A stretch of 64,000 bases of DNA. It comes from Caccovivens sp964594865. GTDB lineage: Bacteria; Bacillota; Clostridia; Christensenellales; UBA1242. The position numbers were made by a program, and so were the translations under genes. The stretch is from positions 62,001-126,000 of the forward strand of contig CAZQMZ010000001.1 of the NCBI GenBank assembly GCA_964594865.1, in the 5' to 3' direction. The notes under the pieces are model-generated. The model worked only from the letters and a program-made list of their open reading frames with translations. It ran no database searches and was not told the origin of the DNA. This document shows, piece after piece, positions 54,428 through 62,567 of this stretch (within the stretch, counting starts at the first letter, position 1; each line of letters begins with the position of its first letter).

Positions 54428-54452
54428 TACCTACAAATGTAGGTATTTTTTA
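54426..54452 (+). terminator. Terminator of the island operon
   Basis: AATACCTACA and TGTAGGTATT form a nine- to ten-pair stem, followed by T6. It overlaps the last stop codon region. Confidence 0.85.
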
Positions 54453-54552
54453 TTAAAAGGAGAAAAGATTAATTTAGAACATATAATTACATATTTCACA
54501 GTAGCATGATGTTAGCCTAAGTATCAATTTTGTTTAAAAAGGTTTAAATTCC

Positions 54553-54581
54553 TTGACATTTATTTTTAAAAAGAATACAAT
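54553..54581 (+). promoter_or_regulatory. Promoter of the MBL hydrolase gene
   Basis: TTGACA (54553-54558), a 17-bp spacer and TACAAT (54576-54581). Confidence 0.8.
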
Positions 54582-54600
54582 CGTGACTAGAGGTGAATGA

Positions 54601-55218
54601 ATGCGTTTTGTAAGCAAATTTTATGACAGCAATGTTTTTGTTTTGGAAAAAGGTGAGCAGGTGCTTATTGTTGACACCGCTGTTGAACCTGATGAAATGG
54701 AAAAATATGTTGAAGGCAAGAAAGTCGTTGGAGTGCTTTTGACACACGGGCATTTTGACCATGCTTTATATGTTGATGAGTATGCCAAAAAATTTAACAC
54801 AAAAGTTTTTGCAAGTGAGTTTGCAAAAGAATATCTTTCTGACCACAAGAAAAACTATTCCACAGATTTTGAAGGACTGTTTTTGGAAATTAAAGATTTT
54901 CAAAACTTTGTCTTTCTTTCTGGGGAAGGTGAGTGCAAAATTGGAAACTTTTTGGTGAAGTTCAAACAACTTGGTGGGCACAGCAAGAGTGATATGCTTT
55001 ATGAAATTGACAACGAAATTTTTGTTGGAGACATTTTGCTTGGGCGAGATATGGGCAGAATTGATTTGTATGGTGGAAATAAAAATGAAATGAAAAAGAG
55101 TTTGGAAGTGCTCTTAAATCAAAAATACTCCATAATGCACTCTGGTCATGGCGAAGATAACGACAAACAAACGCAAGACAAGGTGGCCAAAATTTGGATG
55201 AAATTTTTGAGTAGATGA
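54601..55218 (+). CDS. Metallo-beta-lactamase-fold hydrolase, glyoxalase II-like
   Basis: 205 residues. The metal site LTHGHFDHALY (about residues 47-57), later QLGGHSKSD, FVGDILLGRDMGR and the C-terminal MHSGHG give the full set of MBL ligands. The size and spacing fit the YcbL/glyoxalase II-like group, which hydrolyses thioesters; the substrate is unknown. The start is ATG 54601 with AGAGGTG upstream. It follows the island and returns to the host codon pattern. Confidence 0.85.
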   Translation: MRFVSKFYDSNVFVLEKGEQVLIVDTAVEPDEMEKYVEGKKVVGVLLTHGHFDHALYVDEYAKKFNTKVFASEFAKEYLSDHKKNYSTDFEGLFLEIKDFQNFVFLSGEGECKIGNFLVKFKQLGGHSKSDMLYEIDNEIFVGDILLGRDMGRIDLYGGNKNEMKKSLEVLLNQKYSIMHSGHGEDNDKQTQDKVAKIWMKFLSR

Positions 55219-55315
55219 AAAGTGATATTTAATCCATAAAAATTTATAAAAATATTAAAAAATATAAGATTTAAAAAAATAATAAAAGGTTAAACCATTT
55301 TGAAACTAGCATAAT

Positions 55316-55352
55316 AAAAAAGGAACTACTAACATAAAGTAAGTTCCTTTTT
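55316..55352 (+). terminator. Terminator after the MBL gene
   Basis: AAAAAGGAACT pairs with AGTTCCTTTTT around a 14-nt loop. It sits in a 261-bp AT-rich spacer (55219-55479) with nothing else seen. Confidence 0.75.
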
Positions 55353-55479
55353 ATATTAATTTCAAAAATAATAGACTAAAGTTGCTTTTTTATTATTTTT
55401 TTGTTTTGAATGTAAATTTGTCAAATTTCAATCGTTTTGACGTGTTTTTGTTGATTTTTTTATATTTTTTTGTGAAATT

Positions 55480-56355
55480 TTATTGTTTTTTGATTCTTTT
55501 GTCTTCTCCGTCCAAATATATCGTGATTGAAGTTTCTCGATCGGCAATACGAGAATATATGCGTTCGTCATAGCGGTCGCGAAGATCTCCCATGTCCAAA
55601 TTGCTTGTGATTATGGTTGGAATTTTCTTTGTTTTGCGTTCGTTTATGAGAAGATAGAAAAATTCTCTTGTCACGTTGCGATATTGTGGTTCAGCACCAA
55701 GGTCATCAATAAAAAGAGCTTCGACATCTGTGTATTTTTTCAAAAGGTCATCATCAAATGTTTTGCTGAAATCTTTGAAGTCTTGATTGATTTGATATGC
55801 GGTTGAGATTTTCACCATCATTCCGCGCTCAATCAAGGCGTTTGCCATACAACGAATGAGATGCGTCTTTCCAACTCCTGTTGGACCGGCGATATACAGC
55901 AAATTTTTCTTAAAATCGCTTGCACACCACTTTTGCATGAGACGATAAACAGGCGCAATATCTCCAGAAGTTTGAAGAGATTTTTCAAAACTTTCCAATT
56001 TTTCAAAACCGCTTTCCTTCAGAAGAATATTTGAAACTTCTTTCTTTAAACATATGCACATTTCACCATTTATGAATCCCTCATCTTCACAAATTGAGCA
56101 AGAATGCTTTGCTTTTATGTTGTGTTTGAGTTCGTCCAATTTGGCTTTGAGTTGCAACTCTTCTTTTCTGTCCACCTTTTCGCCATAACTTTCTTTTCTT
56201 GCATTTTCAATCATCAGGCGTTTATATTTTTTTTCTGTTTCGGCAAATTGTTCGTTGAAATATAATGGAGCAATCTTTTCTTCATATTCTTGTTCTGCTT
56301 TGCGTTTTCGCTCCATGATGACATTCAATGCTTTTCTTACAGTGTCCTGTTTCAT
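55480..56355 (-). CDS. DnaI/DnaC-type helicase loader
   Basis: 291 residues. An AAA+ ATPase that loads the replicative helicase. The N-terminal part is helical and charged, then a Cys cluster (CSICEDEGFINGEMCIC, about 81-97) like the zinc-binding domain of DnaI. Then Walker A GPTGVGKTH (about 155-163), Walker B ALFIDDLG, sensor ITSNLD and the arginine-finger-type RIYSRI. AGGTG lies upstream of the ATG. It is 26 bp behind the DnaD-like gene on the same strand, the usual primosome pairing. Confidence 0.9.
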   Translation of the reverse strand: MKQDTVRKALNVIMERKRKAEQEYEEKIAPLYFNEQFAETEKKYKRLMIENARKESYGEKVDRKEELQLKAKLDELKHNIKAKHSCSICEDEGFINGEMCICLKKEVSNILLKESGFEKLESFEKSLQTSGDIAPVYRLMQKWCASDFKKNLLYIAGPTGVGKTHLIRCMANALIERGMMVKISTAYQINQDFKDFSKTFDDDLLKKYTDVEALFIDDLGAEPQYRNVTREFFYLLINERKTKKIPTIITSNLDMGDLRDRYDERIYSRIADRETSITIYLDGEDKRIKKQ

Positions 56356-56381
56356 TTTTACACCTGCTTTTAATTTGATTT

Positions 56382-57830
56382 TTAAACTTCAATTTCGTCG
56401 ATAGATTGAAAAAGTGCATTCATTTCTTCTTTTGTATAACTTCTGCCTGTGGAAAAATCTGATTTTCTTGACTTTTGACTGACAATGTCAAAAGAATTTT
56501 TTGCTTCTTCCACCGTTTTGATGTTTTTGTCATGGAAAGATGACAAAATTCCGCCCAAATATTGCATTGGTTGGTCTTTTCCTAGGGCTAGGGTGCAGGC
56601 ATATTCAATCACATCGTCCGGCATTGCCCATGTTTCTTTCCAAATTTTATATTTGTCGCGGTCGAATTGGTTGACATTACGTGACAGCCCAATATTTTCC
56701 AAAATTTCTTTAATTTTTTTGTCCACCGAAAGAACTTCGGAAAAATATTCGTCCAAACTTTGCTCGGTCAATATGCCGAGTTTGTGGAATTTTGAAAGGA
56801 CTTTGTTCATCCCCTCAAGTGTGCGGACATTTGTCTTGAAGCAATATGTGGAAATTTTGCTCAACATATCTTCTGAAAAGCCATAATTGAGCCAAGAAAA
56901 GATATAGTTGTCCACAACAGGTTCAATGTTTTCATAATATAAACCCAAATTTTTTGTCAGTGTGCGGGCAATTTGATTCAATTTTTCTCTGTTTTCATCA
57001 AAATTTTTGATTTCTTCAAGAGTGAAAAGCTTTTTGGAGTATAATCTGTCCAATTCTTTGTCAATTGCTTCAAAAACAAAATTTTTTGATTTTTTCTTCA
57101 TCTTTTTTGCAACATAGATGACAACTTCTTCGTCAAAACCTTCTTTGACAACCCATTTTTTATATAATTCATATTCATCCATCGAAAAGTTTCGTTTTAT
57201 GCCCAAAATATTGATGAGTTCACCGATGTTTGAACTGAGTGTGTCCATTTCCAAAATTTTGTCTTTCACTTGTTTTTCTGTTGTCAAACCTTGACTTATC
57301 CAATTTTTTGCAACTGTGATTATGTATGGATAGCCAACATTTTCACCTTTGGTTTTCACACAATAATCAATCGTCAGGAGCAAAGCTTCCTTTTCCATAT
57401 GAAGTCTTTCGATGATTTCATAATATTCTCGATATTCATTCGGTGTGATCATGCGACCATGCAAAATTTCTTGTGCCTGAGCGTTGAAATTGGAATATCT
57501 TTTTTCGTTATATTTTTTTGTGTTGGAAAGGACGTCGCTGATTGGCAGATATCTCACTTCAAAAGGGATGACATTCAAGATTTGCACCAAACCCTGTTCT
57601 TGCCAATATTGAAAATGTTTTTCAATCTTTTCCGTGCTCAAATGAAGCTCTTTGGAAAAATGCTCCAAAGTGTTGTCGGTTGAGTTGGAATCTTGGCATT
57701 TGTATAAACCATAAAGATAAACTTTCACCGCCTCGGCGTCGGCATATGGAAGATAGTTGTTGATGAATATATTGTCCACCGAAGTGGTGTTGTTTGCAAT
57801 CATATCGATTGAAAATTTACAAAAAGCCAT
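56382..57830 (-). CDS. DnaD/DnaB-type replication initiation protein
   Basis: 482 residues from ATG 57830, which has AGGAG 5 nt upstream; the longer frame from 57872 has no support. The N-terminal part is winged-helix-like (AVKVYLYGLYKCQDS, then TEKIEKHFQYWQEQGLVQI). Two to three later helical DnaD-type modules follow, the last with the W-containing signature (KIWKETWAMPDDVIEYAC, then YLGGILSSFHDKNI). These proteins remodel DNA and recruit the helicase loader at origins and restart sites. Followed by the DnaI-type gene. Confidence 0.87.
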   Translation of the reverse strand: MAFCKFSIDMIANNTTSVDNIFINNYLPYADAEAVKVYLYGLYKCQDSNSTDNTLEHFSKELHLSTEKIEKHFQYWQEQGLVQILNVIPFEVRYLPISDVLSNTKKYNEKRYSNFNAQAQEILHGRMITPNEYREYYEIIERLHMEKEALLLTIDYCVKTKGENVGYPYIITVAKNWISQGLTTEKQVKDKILEMDTLSSNIGELINILGIKRNFSMDEYELYKKWVVKEGFDEEVVIYVAKKMKKKSKNFVFEAIDKELDRLYSKKLFTLEEIKNFDENREKLNQIARTLTKNLGLYYENIEPVVDNYIFSWLNYGFSEDMLSKISTYCFKTNVRTLEGMNKVLSKFHKLGILTEQSLDEYFSEVLSVDKKIKEILENIGLSRNVNQFDRDKYKIWKETWAMPDDVIEYACTLALGKDQPMQYLGGILSSFHDKNIKTVEEAKNSFDIVSQKSRKSDFSTGRSYTKEEMNALFQSIDEIEV

Positions 57831-57853
57831 GTGAACTCCTTTATCTCGAAAAT

Positions 57854-57882
57854 ATATTATCACAAATTTCAAATTTTGACAA
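57854..57882 (-). promoter_or_regulatory. Promoter of the dnaD-dnaI operon
   Basis: On the minus strand: TTGTCA (57877-57882), a 17-bp spacer ending in TGTGA, and TAATAT (57854-57859). Confidence 0.75.
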
Positions 57883-57972
57883 CTTTTTTGGCGCGAATGT
57901 TTTGATTATGGTGCGAATAGAATATTTTGTCATAAATTTAAAACAGAAACAGATTTTTAAAAGGTTTGAAAT

Positions 57973-59442
57973 ATGAAGAAAAGTAAAATAATATTATGTT
58001 TGTTTTCAATGATTGTCTTTGCCATTCCGTTTTTTCTTTTTGGTTGTTCAACTGACGAAAGCGAAATTTTGAATGAATATGTCATCACGGCGACATATGA
58101 CAGTGAAAACCAAAGTTTACAATGCATTCAAGAAGTTTTATATGCCAACAACAGTGACAACACAATCAGTGAAGTTTGCTTTTTCTTATATCCAAATGCG
58201 TTTGCAGAGGGGCAAAAGCCGGTTGCAACTTTTTATAACTCCAAAGTATATCCAAATGGAGAAAGTTTTGGCAATATTGAATTTTTTAGCATTCGAATTG
58301 ACGGTGTTGATGTGGAATATGAAATTGACGAAGATGACGGAAGTATTTTGACTGTTGTGTTGCCAAGTACATTATATCCAAATGAAACTGTGACAATTTC
58401 AATGGAATATGCTGTGAACTTGGCAAACATTCGACACCGTTTGGGATATGGTGATGACACAGTCAATTTTGGAAATTATTTCCCTATAGCTTGCGTGTAT
58501 GAAAACGGTTTTGTTAAAAATCAATTCACTTCAAGCGGAGATCCTTTTTATAGCGATGTTGCAAATTTTGAAGTGACAATTTCATATCCAAACACTTTCA
58601 CACTTGCTTCAACGGGGCAACAAAGCACGATGGATGATGGAAGCACAAAAGTGACAGTTTGCACAGCAGAAAATGTCAGAGATTTTTGCTTTGTTTTGAG
58701 CGAAAAATTTGAAGTGATCACGGCAACTGTTGGAGATGTGGAGATAAGATATTTCTATTATGACGATGAGAACGCGCAAGCGCATCTTGAAACAGCAGTG
58801 AAAGCGTTGGAAACTTTTGGTGAACTTTTTGGAGAATATCCATACACTCAACTCTCTGTGGTCAAAAACGATTTTTGTTTTGGCGGAATGGAATATCCAA
58901 ATCTTGTTATGATTGCCGATGATTTGGCAGACGACGGCACGATTGACTATGTGATTGTGCACGAAATTGCTCATCAGTGGTGGTATGGGATTGTTGGAAA
59001 CAATGAATATGCTGACGCTTGGATTGATGAGGGTTTGACGGAATATTCTTGTGCACTTTTTTATGAGGCCAATCCAGAATATGGATTGGATTATGACACA
59101 ATCATGCAAAATGCCATGACGTCATATCAAAATTTTGTTAGAATTTTCAAGGGTATATATGGGCAGTTGGACGAAAGCATGGACAGAAATTTGAGTGAAT
59201 ATGCCACAGAGCCAGAATATGTCAACATCACATACACAAAAGGGATGTTGCTGTTCGACAGTTTGCGAAGCATGATGAGCGACAAGAAGTTTTTTGCTTG
59301 CCTGAAAAATTATTTCGAAGAATATACATTCAAAAATTCGTCAGCGGAAAAATTGATTGAAAGTTTTTCAAAGACGGCATCAATAAATTTGGAAACCCTT
59401 TTTAAGTCTTGGATTGACGGAAGTGTTTTGATTGGTGCTTGA
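57973..59442 (+). CDS. M1-family metallopeptidase lipoprotein
   Basis: 489 residues. A lipoprotein signal ends in FLFGC (Cys25). An N-terminal all-beta domain (to about 210) precedes the gluzincin catalytic domain with the exopeptidase motif GGMEYP and the zinc site HEIAHQWW (330-337) followed by the third ligand in DEGLTEY at the correct 18-residue spacing. M1 enzymes remove N-terminal residues from peptides; here it would act outside the membrane, in nutrient uptake or signal processing. AAAGG lies 8 nt upstream of the ATG. Divergent from dnaD. Confidence 0.92.
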   Translation: MKKSKIILCLFSMIVFAIPFFLFGCSTDESEILNEYVITATYDSENQSLQCIQEVLYANNSDNTISEVCFFLYPNAFAEGQKPVATFYNSKVYPNGESFGNIEFFSIRIDGVDVEYEIDEDDGSILTVVLPSTLYPNETVTISMEYAVNLANIRHRLGYGDDTVNFGNYFPIACVYENGFVKNQFTSSGDPFYSDVANFEVTISYPNTFTLASTGQQSTMDDGSTKVTVCTAENVRDFCFVLSEKFEVITATVGDVEIRYFYYDDENAQAHLETAVKALETFGELFGEYPYTQLSVVKNDFCFGGMEYPNLVMIADDLADDGTIDYVIVHEIAHQWWYGIVGNNEYADAWIDEGLTEYSCALFYEANPEYGLDYDTIMQNAMTSYQNFVRIFKGIYGQLDESMDRNLSEYATEPEYVNITYTKGMLLFDSLRSMMSDKKFFACLKNYFEEYTFKNSSAEKLIESFSKTASINLETLFKSWIDGSVLIGA

Positions 59443-59452
59443 TTGCTTGGAC

Positions 59453-59481
59453 TTGACAAAATTGTTTTGGTGTGATATAAT
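59453..59481 (+). promoter_or_regulatory. Consensus promoter of the 48-residue gene
   Basis: TTGACA (59453-59458), a 17-bp spacer ending in TGTGA, and TATAAT (59476-59481): a full match to consensus at both boxes plus the extended -10, the strongest promoter in the window. Confidence 0.9.
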
Positions 59482-59503
59482 GAAAAAAGGTACGGAGGAA
59501 ACT

Positions 59504-59650
59504 ATGGAAAAGACGAATGAAAAACTTTCGCAAGAAAACAGCAAAATTTCAAGAACAACATGCTATAAGGTTTATGAAGAACATAGAAAAGAACAATCAA
59601 AGAATGAAGAATTTTTGAAAGTTCGCAAAGATTTTTGCAGAGAAAAATAA
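59504..59650 (+). CDS. 48-residue highly charged protein
   Basis: Starts at ATG 59504 with GGAGG 5 nt upstream. Nearly half the residues are Lys, Glu, Arg or Asp, with two Cys (TTCYKVYEEHRKE and DFCREK). Predicted to be helical; no family recognised. It has its own consensus promoter and a strong terminator, so it forms a dedicated single-gene unit between the M1 peptidase and the glycosyltransferase. Small size and strong promoter suggest an abundant or induced small protein. Confidence 0.75.
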   Translation: MEKTNEKLSQENSKISRTTCYKVYEEHRKEQSKNEEFLKVRKDFCREK

Positions 59651-59680
59651 AACGCATAAATGCGTTTTATTTTTTTTTGA
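59647..59680. terminator. Bidirectional terminator
   Basis: ATAAAACGCAT and ATGCGTTTTAT pair with only two bases on top, followed by T8. A-rich sequence on the other side allows it to end the glycosyltransferase gene on the minus strand as well. Confidence 0.85.
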
Positions 59681-59682
59681 TT

Positions 59683-60870
59683 TTATTCATAATTGTTGAT
59701 TATTTTTGTCTTTTGAGCATTTTTTGATTTGCCGTCATAGGTGTTGCTCCAATCTTTGATTGCATCTTCAAACATGTTTATGTAAAAATCCATACTTCTT
59801 TCCAACTTAAACTTCTCTGCATGTTTTGCAATGATTTTTCGTTGTGCTTTCAAATCGTCAGGATGCTCAATCCACCAATCAATCTTCTTTGCCAAATCAT
59901 GATAATCTCCATGATGAAAAATGCTTTGTTTGTGAGTTGTGAATTGCGGGGTGGCACTTTTTGCACTGTCTGACACAATTGGCACACATCCACACGCGAT
60001 TGCTTCCAGACAGCTCATTCCTTCCACTTCAATATCAGCAGGGTGGATGTATAGATCGGCATAATTGAACAGTGAGCAAAGTTGTTCTTTTGTGAAAAAG
60101 CCAAAAACCGGATAGTTTGGCAGACGCTTTGACATCTTCATAATTTGTTTTTTGATTGGACCCTTTCCGCCAAAAACAAGCTGGATGCGGTCACGATATT
60201 TGCTTACATTGACAGCTTTGACAATCAAATCATGGCGTTTTTCTCTGGAAAATCTTCCAACAAATGTGATGACAATCTTATTTTCAAAAATTTTTGGTTT
60301 TTCTTCTTCTTTCACTTTGAAAAAATCGTTATATCCATTTGATATAACATGCAAATTGGAATGAAATTTGTGCTTTTCAAGTTGTTTTGCCACCATAACT
60401 GATGGGCAGTGAATGTGTTGAATATATCTGTATGTGGAATTGTAAAAACGTTTCCACAAAGCGTTGTTGAGCGTGCGAAAATCTTCCATATACAATGTGA
60501 AGGTTATGTTTTCAGGTACGAGATGAAATCCGGCAGTGCAAGGAACATTCATTTGTTGGCAAATTTCAATTGTTTTATATCCAAGCTTGAACGGCATATA
60601 CACATGCACAATGTCTGCACCTTCAATTGCTTTTTTGATTATTTCAGGGTTTGGTTTTGCAAATTGAAAACCTTGCGAATTGATGATCTTGTTGATTGGT
60701 TTGCCAAAGTATCTTTCTTTCAAGGCGTAGATGGTGTTGTTTTCGTTGTCAATCGACAACACTCTCACAACGTGACCACGTTTGATGAGTCCATCATAAA
60801 ATCGTTGAGCAGAAACAGATGTTCCGTGATTGTTTTGATAAAATTGGTCTGTGACCAGAGTTATTACCAT
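59683..60870 (-). CDS. GT4-family glycosyltransferase
   Basis: 395 residues from ATG 60870, which has GGAGG upstream. A GT-B-fold enzyme: N-terminal ITLVTDQFYQNNHGTSVSA and RGHVVRVLSI, then the nucleotide-sugar half with FVGRFSREKRHD, QLVFGGKGP and the C-terminal donor site DIEVEGMSCLEAIACG (the E-x7-E type motif of GT4). The pattern is closest to the glucosyltransferases that make mono- or diglucosyl-diacylglycerol in Firmicutes, so a glycolipid role at the membrane is likely; the sugar and acceptor cannot be told by eye. Confidence 0.85.
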   Translation of the reverse strand: MVITLVTDQFYQNNHGTSVSAQRFYDGLIKRGHVVRVLSIDNENNTIYALKERYFGKPINKIINSQGFQFAKPNPEIIKKAIEGADIVHVYMPFKLGYKTIEICQQMNVPCTAGFHLVPENITFTLYMEDFRTLNNALWKRFYNSTYRYIQHIHCPSVMVAKQLEKHKFHSNLHVISNGYNDFFKVKEEEKPKIFENKIVITFVGRFSREKRHDLIVKAVNVSKYRDRIQLVFGGKGPIKKQIMKMSKRLPNYPVFGFFTKEQLCSLFNYADLYIHPADIEVEGMSCLEAIACGCVPIVSDSAKSATPQFTTHKQSIFHHGDYHDLAKKIDWWIEHPDDLKAQRKIIAKHAEKFKLERSMDFYINMFEDAIKDWSNTYDGKSKNAQKTKIINNYE

Positions 60871-60913
60871 AATTCTCCTCCGCATATTATGACAAAAGTC
60901 AGTCGTCTATCTC

Positions 60914-60943
60914 ATTCTAACATATATATTTAAGAATTTCCAA
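60914..60943 (-). promoter_or_regulatory. Promoter of the glycosyltransferase gene
   Basis: On the minus strand: TTGGAA (60938-60943), an 18-bp spacer ending in TATGT, and TAGAAT (60914-60919). Confidence 0.65.
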
Positions 60944-61018
60944 ACATTTTTTTATAAATTCAATAATATTTAAAAATTTTTAAGTATTTTTGCACATAAT
61001 ATGTTCAAGGAGATGCGT

Positions 61019-61822
61019 ATGGCGAAAATAAAGACGGCAATTCAATTTGGTTTGGTTTACATTCCGGTCACTCTTCATTCTTGCACAAAAAACACCGACA
61101 TTGGTTTCAATTTGATTTACAAAAAGACTGGGCAGAGAATCAAATATCAAAAAACTTGCGAAGACTGTCCTGTGAAGATTGAGCAGGAAGACATTGTCAA
61201 GGGGTATGAATATGAAAGAGATAAATATGTCATTTTGACGAGTGAAGATTTTGCAAAATTGAAAAGCAAGAAAGATGAGAACATCGAAATTTTGCAATTT
61301 TCGAAATTGGATGAAATCGACCCAATTTTCTATGAAGATTCTTATTATGTTGAGCCAACTGGTGCAAAAAATGCCTATTCTCTTCTTGTCAAGGCACTTT
61401 CAAATGAAAAGAAAGTTGGCGTTGCCAAGGCTGTTTTGGGCACGAGCGAGTGTTTGCTTGCCGTAAGAGTGATTGATGGCAGGTTGGTGGCATCCAAACT
61501 GCATTTTGCTGACGAGGTTCAAGAGAACCCTGTTGAAAAACCAAAAGAGAATGTCAAAAAAGAAGAGTTGGACCTTGCGGTCAAACTCATTGCAAACATG
61601 ACAAGAAAATTTGATATAAAAGATTATAAGAACGAATATAAAGAGCGTGTCAGAAAAGCGATTGACGATAAGATTGCTGGACAAGAAATCAAAGTTGTCA
61701 AAAATCAAAAGCCAAAGACAATCGCCAACCTTATGGAAGCTCTACGAAAATCTGTGGCTGAGAGTGAAGAAGATGAAAAAATTGTGCCGATAAGAAAACG
61801 CGAAACTCGAAAGAGAGTGTGA
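61019..61822 (+). CDS. ku: Ku-type DNA end-binding protein
   Basis: 267 residues from ATG 61019 (AAGGAG 6 nt upstream). Bacterial Ku forms a homodimeric ring on double-strand ends and recruits ligase LigD for non-homologous end joining. Family features: the start IKTAIQFGLVYIPVTLHS, GFNLIYKKTGQRIKYQKTC, EDIVKGYEYERDKYVILTSEDF, EIDPIFYEDSYYVEP and ELDLAVKLIANM. The tail is Lys/Arg-rich (RKRETRKRV), as in Ku proteins that bind DNA through a basic C-terminus. No LigD gene is in the window. The stop is 4 bp from the stop of convergent ung. Confidence 0.95.
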   Translation: MAKIKTAIQFGLVYIPVTLHSCTKNTDIGFNLIYKKTGQRIKYQKTCEDCPVKIEQEDIVKGYEYERDKYVILTSEDFAKLKSKKDENIEILQFSKLDEIDPIFYEDSYYVEPTGAKNAYSLLVKALSNEKKVGVAKAVLGTSECLLAVRVIDGRLVASKLHFADEVQENPVEKPKENVKKEELDLAVKLIANMTRKFDIKDYKNEYKERVRKAIDDKIAGQEIKVVKNQKPKTIANLMEALRKSVAESEEDEKIVPIRKRETRKRV

Positions 61823-61826
61823 GATT

Positions 61827-62486
61827 TCAGTGCCAATCGATTGGTGTTTTGCCATGCTCTTCAAGAAATTTGTTTGCTTTGGAAAAATGTTGACAGCCGA
61901 AAAACCCGCGATAGGCAGAAAGTGGGCTTGGGTGAGGGGCTTTGAGCACAAAATGTTGACTGCCGATTTTTGGAATGAATACTTGCGCATTTGAACCCCA
62001 AAGCATGAAAACCATGGGGTCTTCGCGTTTTGAAAGAAGTTCGATGATGTGCTCTGTGAAAATCTCCCAACCTTTACCGCGATGAGAATTGGCTTGTCCG
62101 CGTCGCACGGTGAGAGATGTGTTGAGAAGAAGCACTCCCTGTCTTGCCCAACGAGATAGATTTCCGGTCTTCTGGCAATCTATGCCAAGATCAGATTTTA
62201 TCTCTTTGTATATGTTTTCAAGTGAAGGTGGCAAAGAAATTCCGTCTTGCACCGAAAACGCCAAACCATGCGCTTGATTTGGTTCATGATATGGATCTTG
62301 TCCAATAATCACCACCTTGACATCTTCAAACTTTATGGCATTGAGAGCGGAGAAGATGTTCTCCATAGGCGGATATATGGTGTGCGAAGAATATTCCTCT
62401 TCCAAAAATGTTTGAAGCTGTTTGAAATATGGCTTTTGAAATTCATCTTGAAGTAAGTTTGCCCAACTTTTTGTTATCTTTATCAT
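61827..62486 (-). CDS. ung: Uracil-DNA glycosylase, family 1
   Basis: 219 residues, full length. It removes uracil from DNA as the first step of base-excision repair. The active-site motif GQDPYHEPNQAHGLAFSV (catalytic Asp), GVLLLNTSLTVRRGQANSH, LWGSNAQ and the DNA-intercalation motif HPSPLSAYRGFFG are intact. No Shine-Dalgarno precedes the ATG at 62486, but a -10 box lies 6 nt before it, so a leaderless mRNA is predicted. It converges on Ku. Confidence 0.97.
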   Translation of the reverse strand: MIKITKSWANLLQDEFQKPYFKQLQTFLEEEYSSHTIYPPMENIFSALNAIKFEDVKVVIIGQDPYHEPNQAHGLAFSVQDGISLPPSLENIYKEIKSDLGIDCQKTGNLSRWARQGVLLLNTSLTVRRGQANSHRGKGWEIFTEHIIELLSKREDPMVFMLWGSNAQVFIPKIGSQHFVLKAPHPSPLSAYRGFFGCQHFSKANKFLEEHGKTPIDWH

Positions 62487-62492
62487 ACATAT

Positions 62493-62521
62493 ATTGTATC
62501 ATATAAAAGAATTTTAATCAA
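62493..62521 (-). promoter_or_regulatory. ung promoter (leaderless)
   Basis: On the minus strand: TTGATT (62516-62521), a 17-bp spacer ending in TGA, and TACAAT (62493-62498). Six bases then separate it from the ung ATG. It lies directly behind the rpsT terminator. Confidence 0.8.
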
Positions 62522-62522
62522 C

Positions 62523-62547
62523 AAAAAAACACATCGTGAAGATGTGT
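62523..62547 (-). terminator. rpsT terminator
   Basis: On the minus strand ACACATC and GATGTGT pair around a 5-nt loop and are followed by a T-run (A-run at 62523-62528 on the plus strand). Confidence 0.8.
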
Positions 62548-62567
62548 CAATTTGTTTTGAAAATTGA

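Larger units (their letters stand above)
52012..54452 (+). mobile_element. Small genomic island downstream of tRNA-Trp
   Basis: The 2.4 kb after tRNA-Trp differ from their surroundings. Leu is mostly TTA and Ile often ATA, whereas flanking genes favour TTG/CTT and ATT/ATC; base composition is more AT-rich. The content is accessory: a phage-like gene fragment, a lipoprotein and a toxin-antitoxin candidate. tRNA 3' ends are classic integration sites. No integrase and no direct repeat of the tRNA end were found on the right side, so the borders are approximate. Confidence 0.5.

Noticed and set aside
52012..54600. Direct repeat of the tRNA-Trp 3' end as attR
   Set aside because: I looked for a copy of the last 15-20 tRNA bases between 54400 and 54600; only a trivial ATTCCTT match is present.
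55219..55479. Possible gene or RNA in the AT-rich gap before dnaI
   Set aside because: Apart from the terminator at 55316 only A/T runs are seen; no cloverleaf, riboswitch-like fold or coding pattern.
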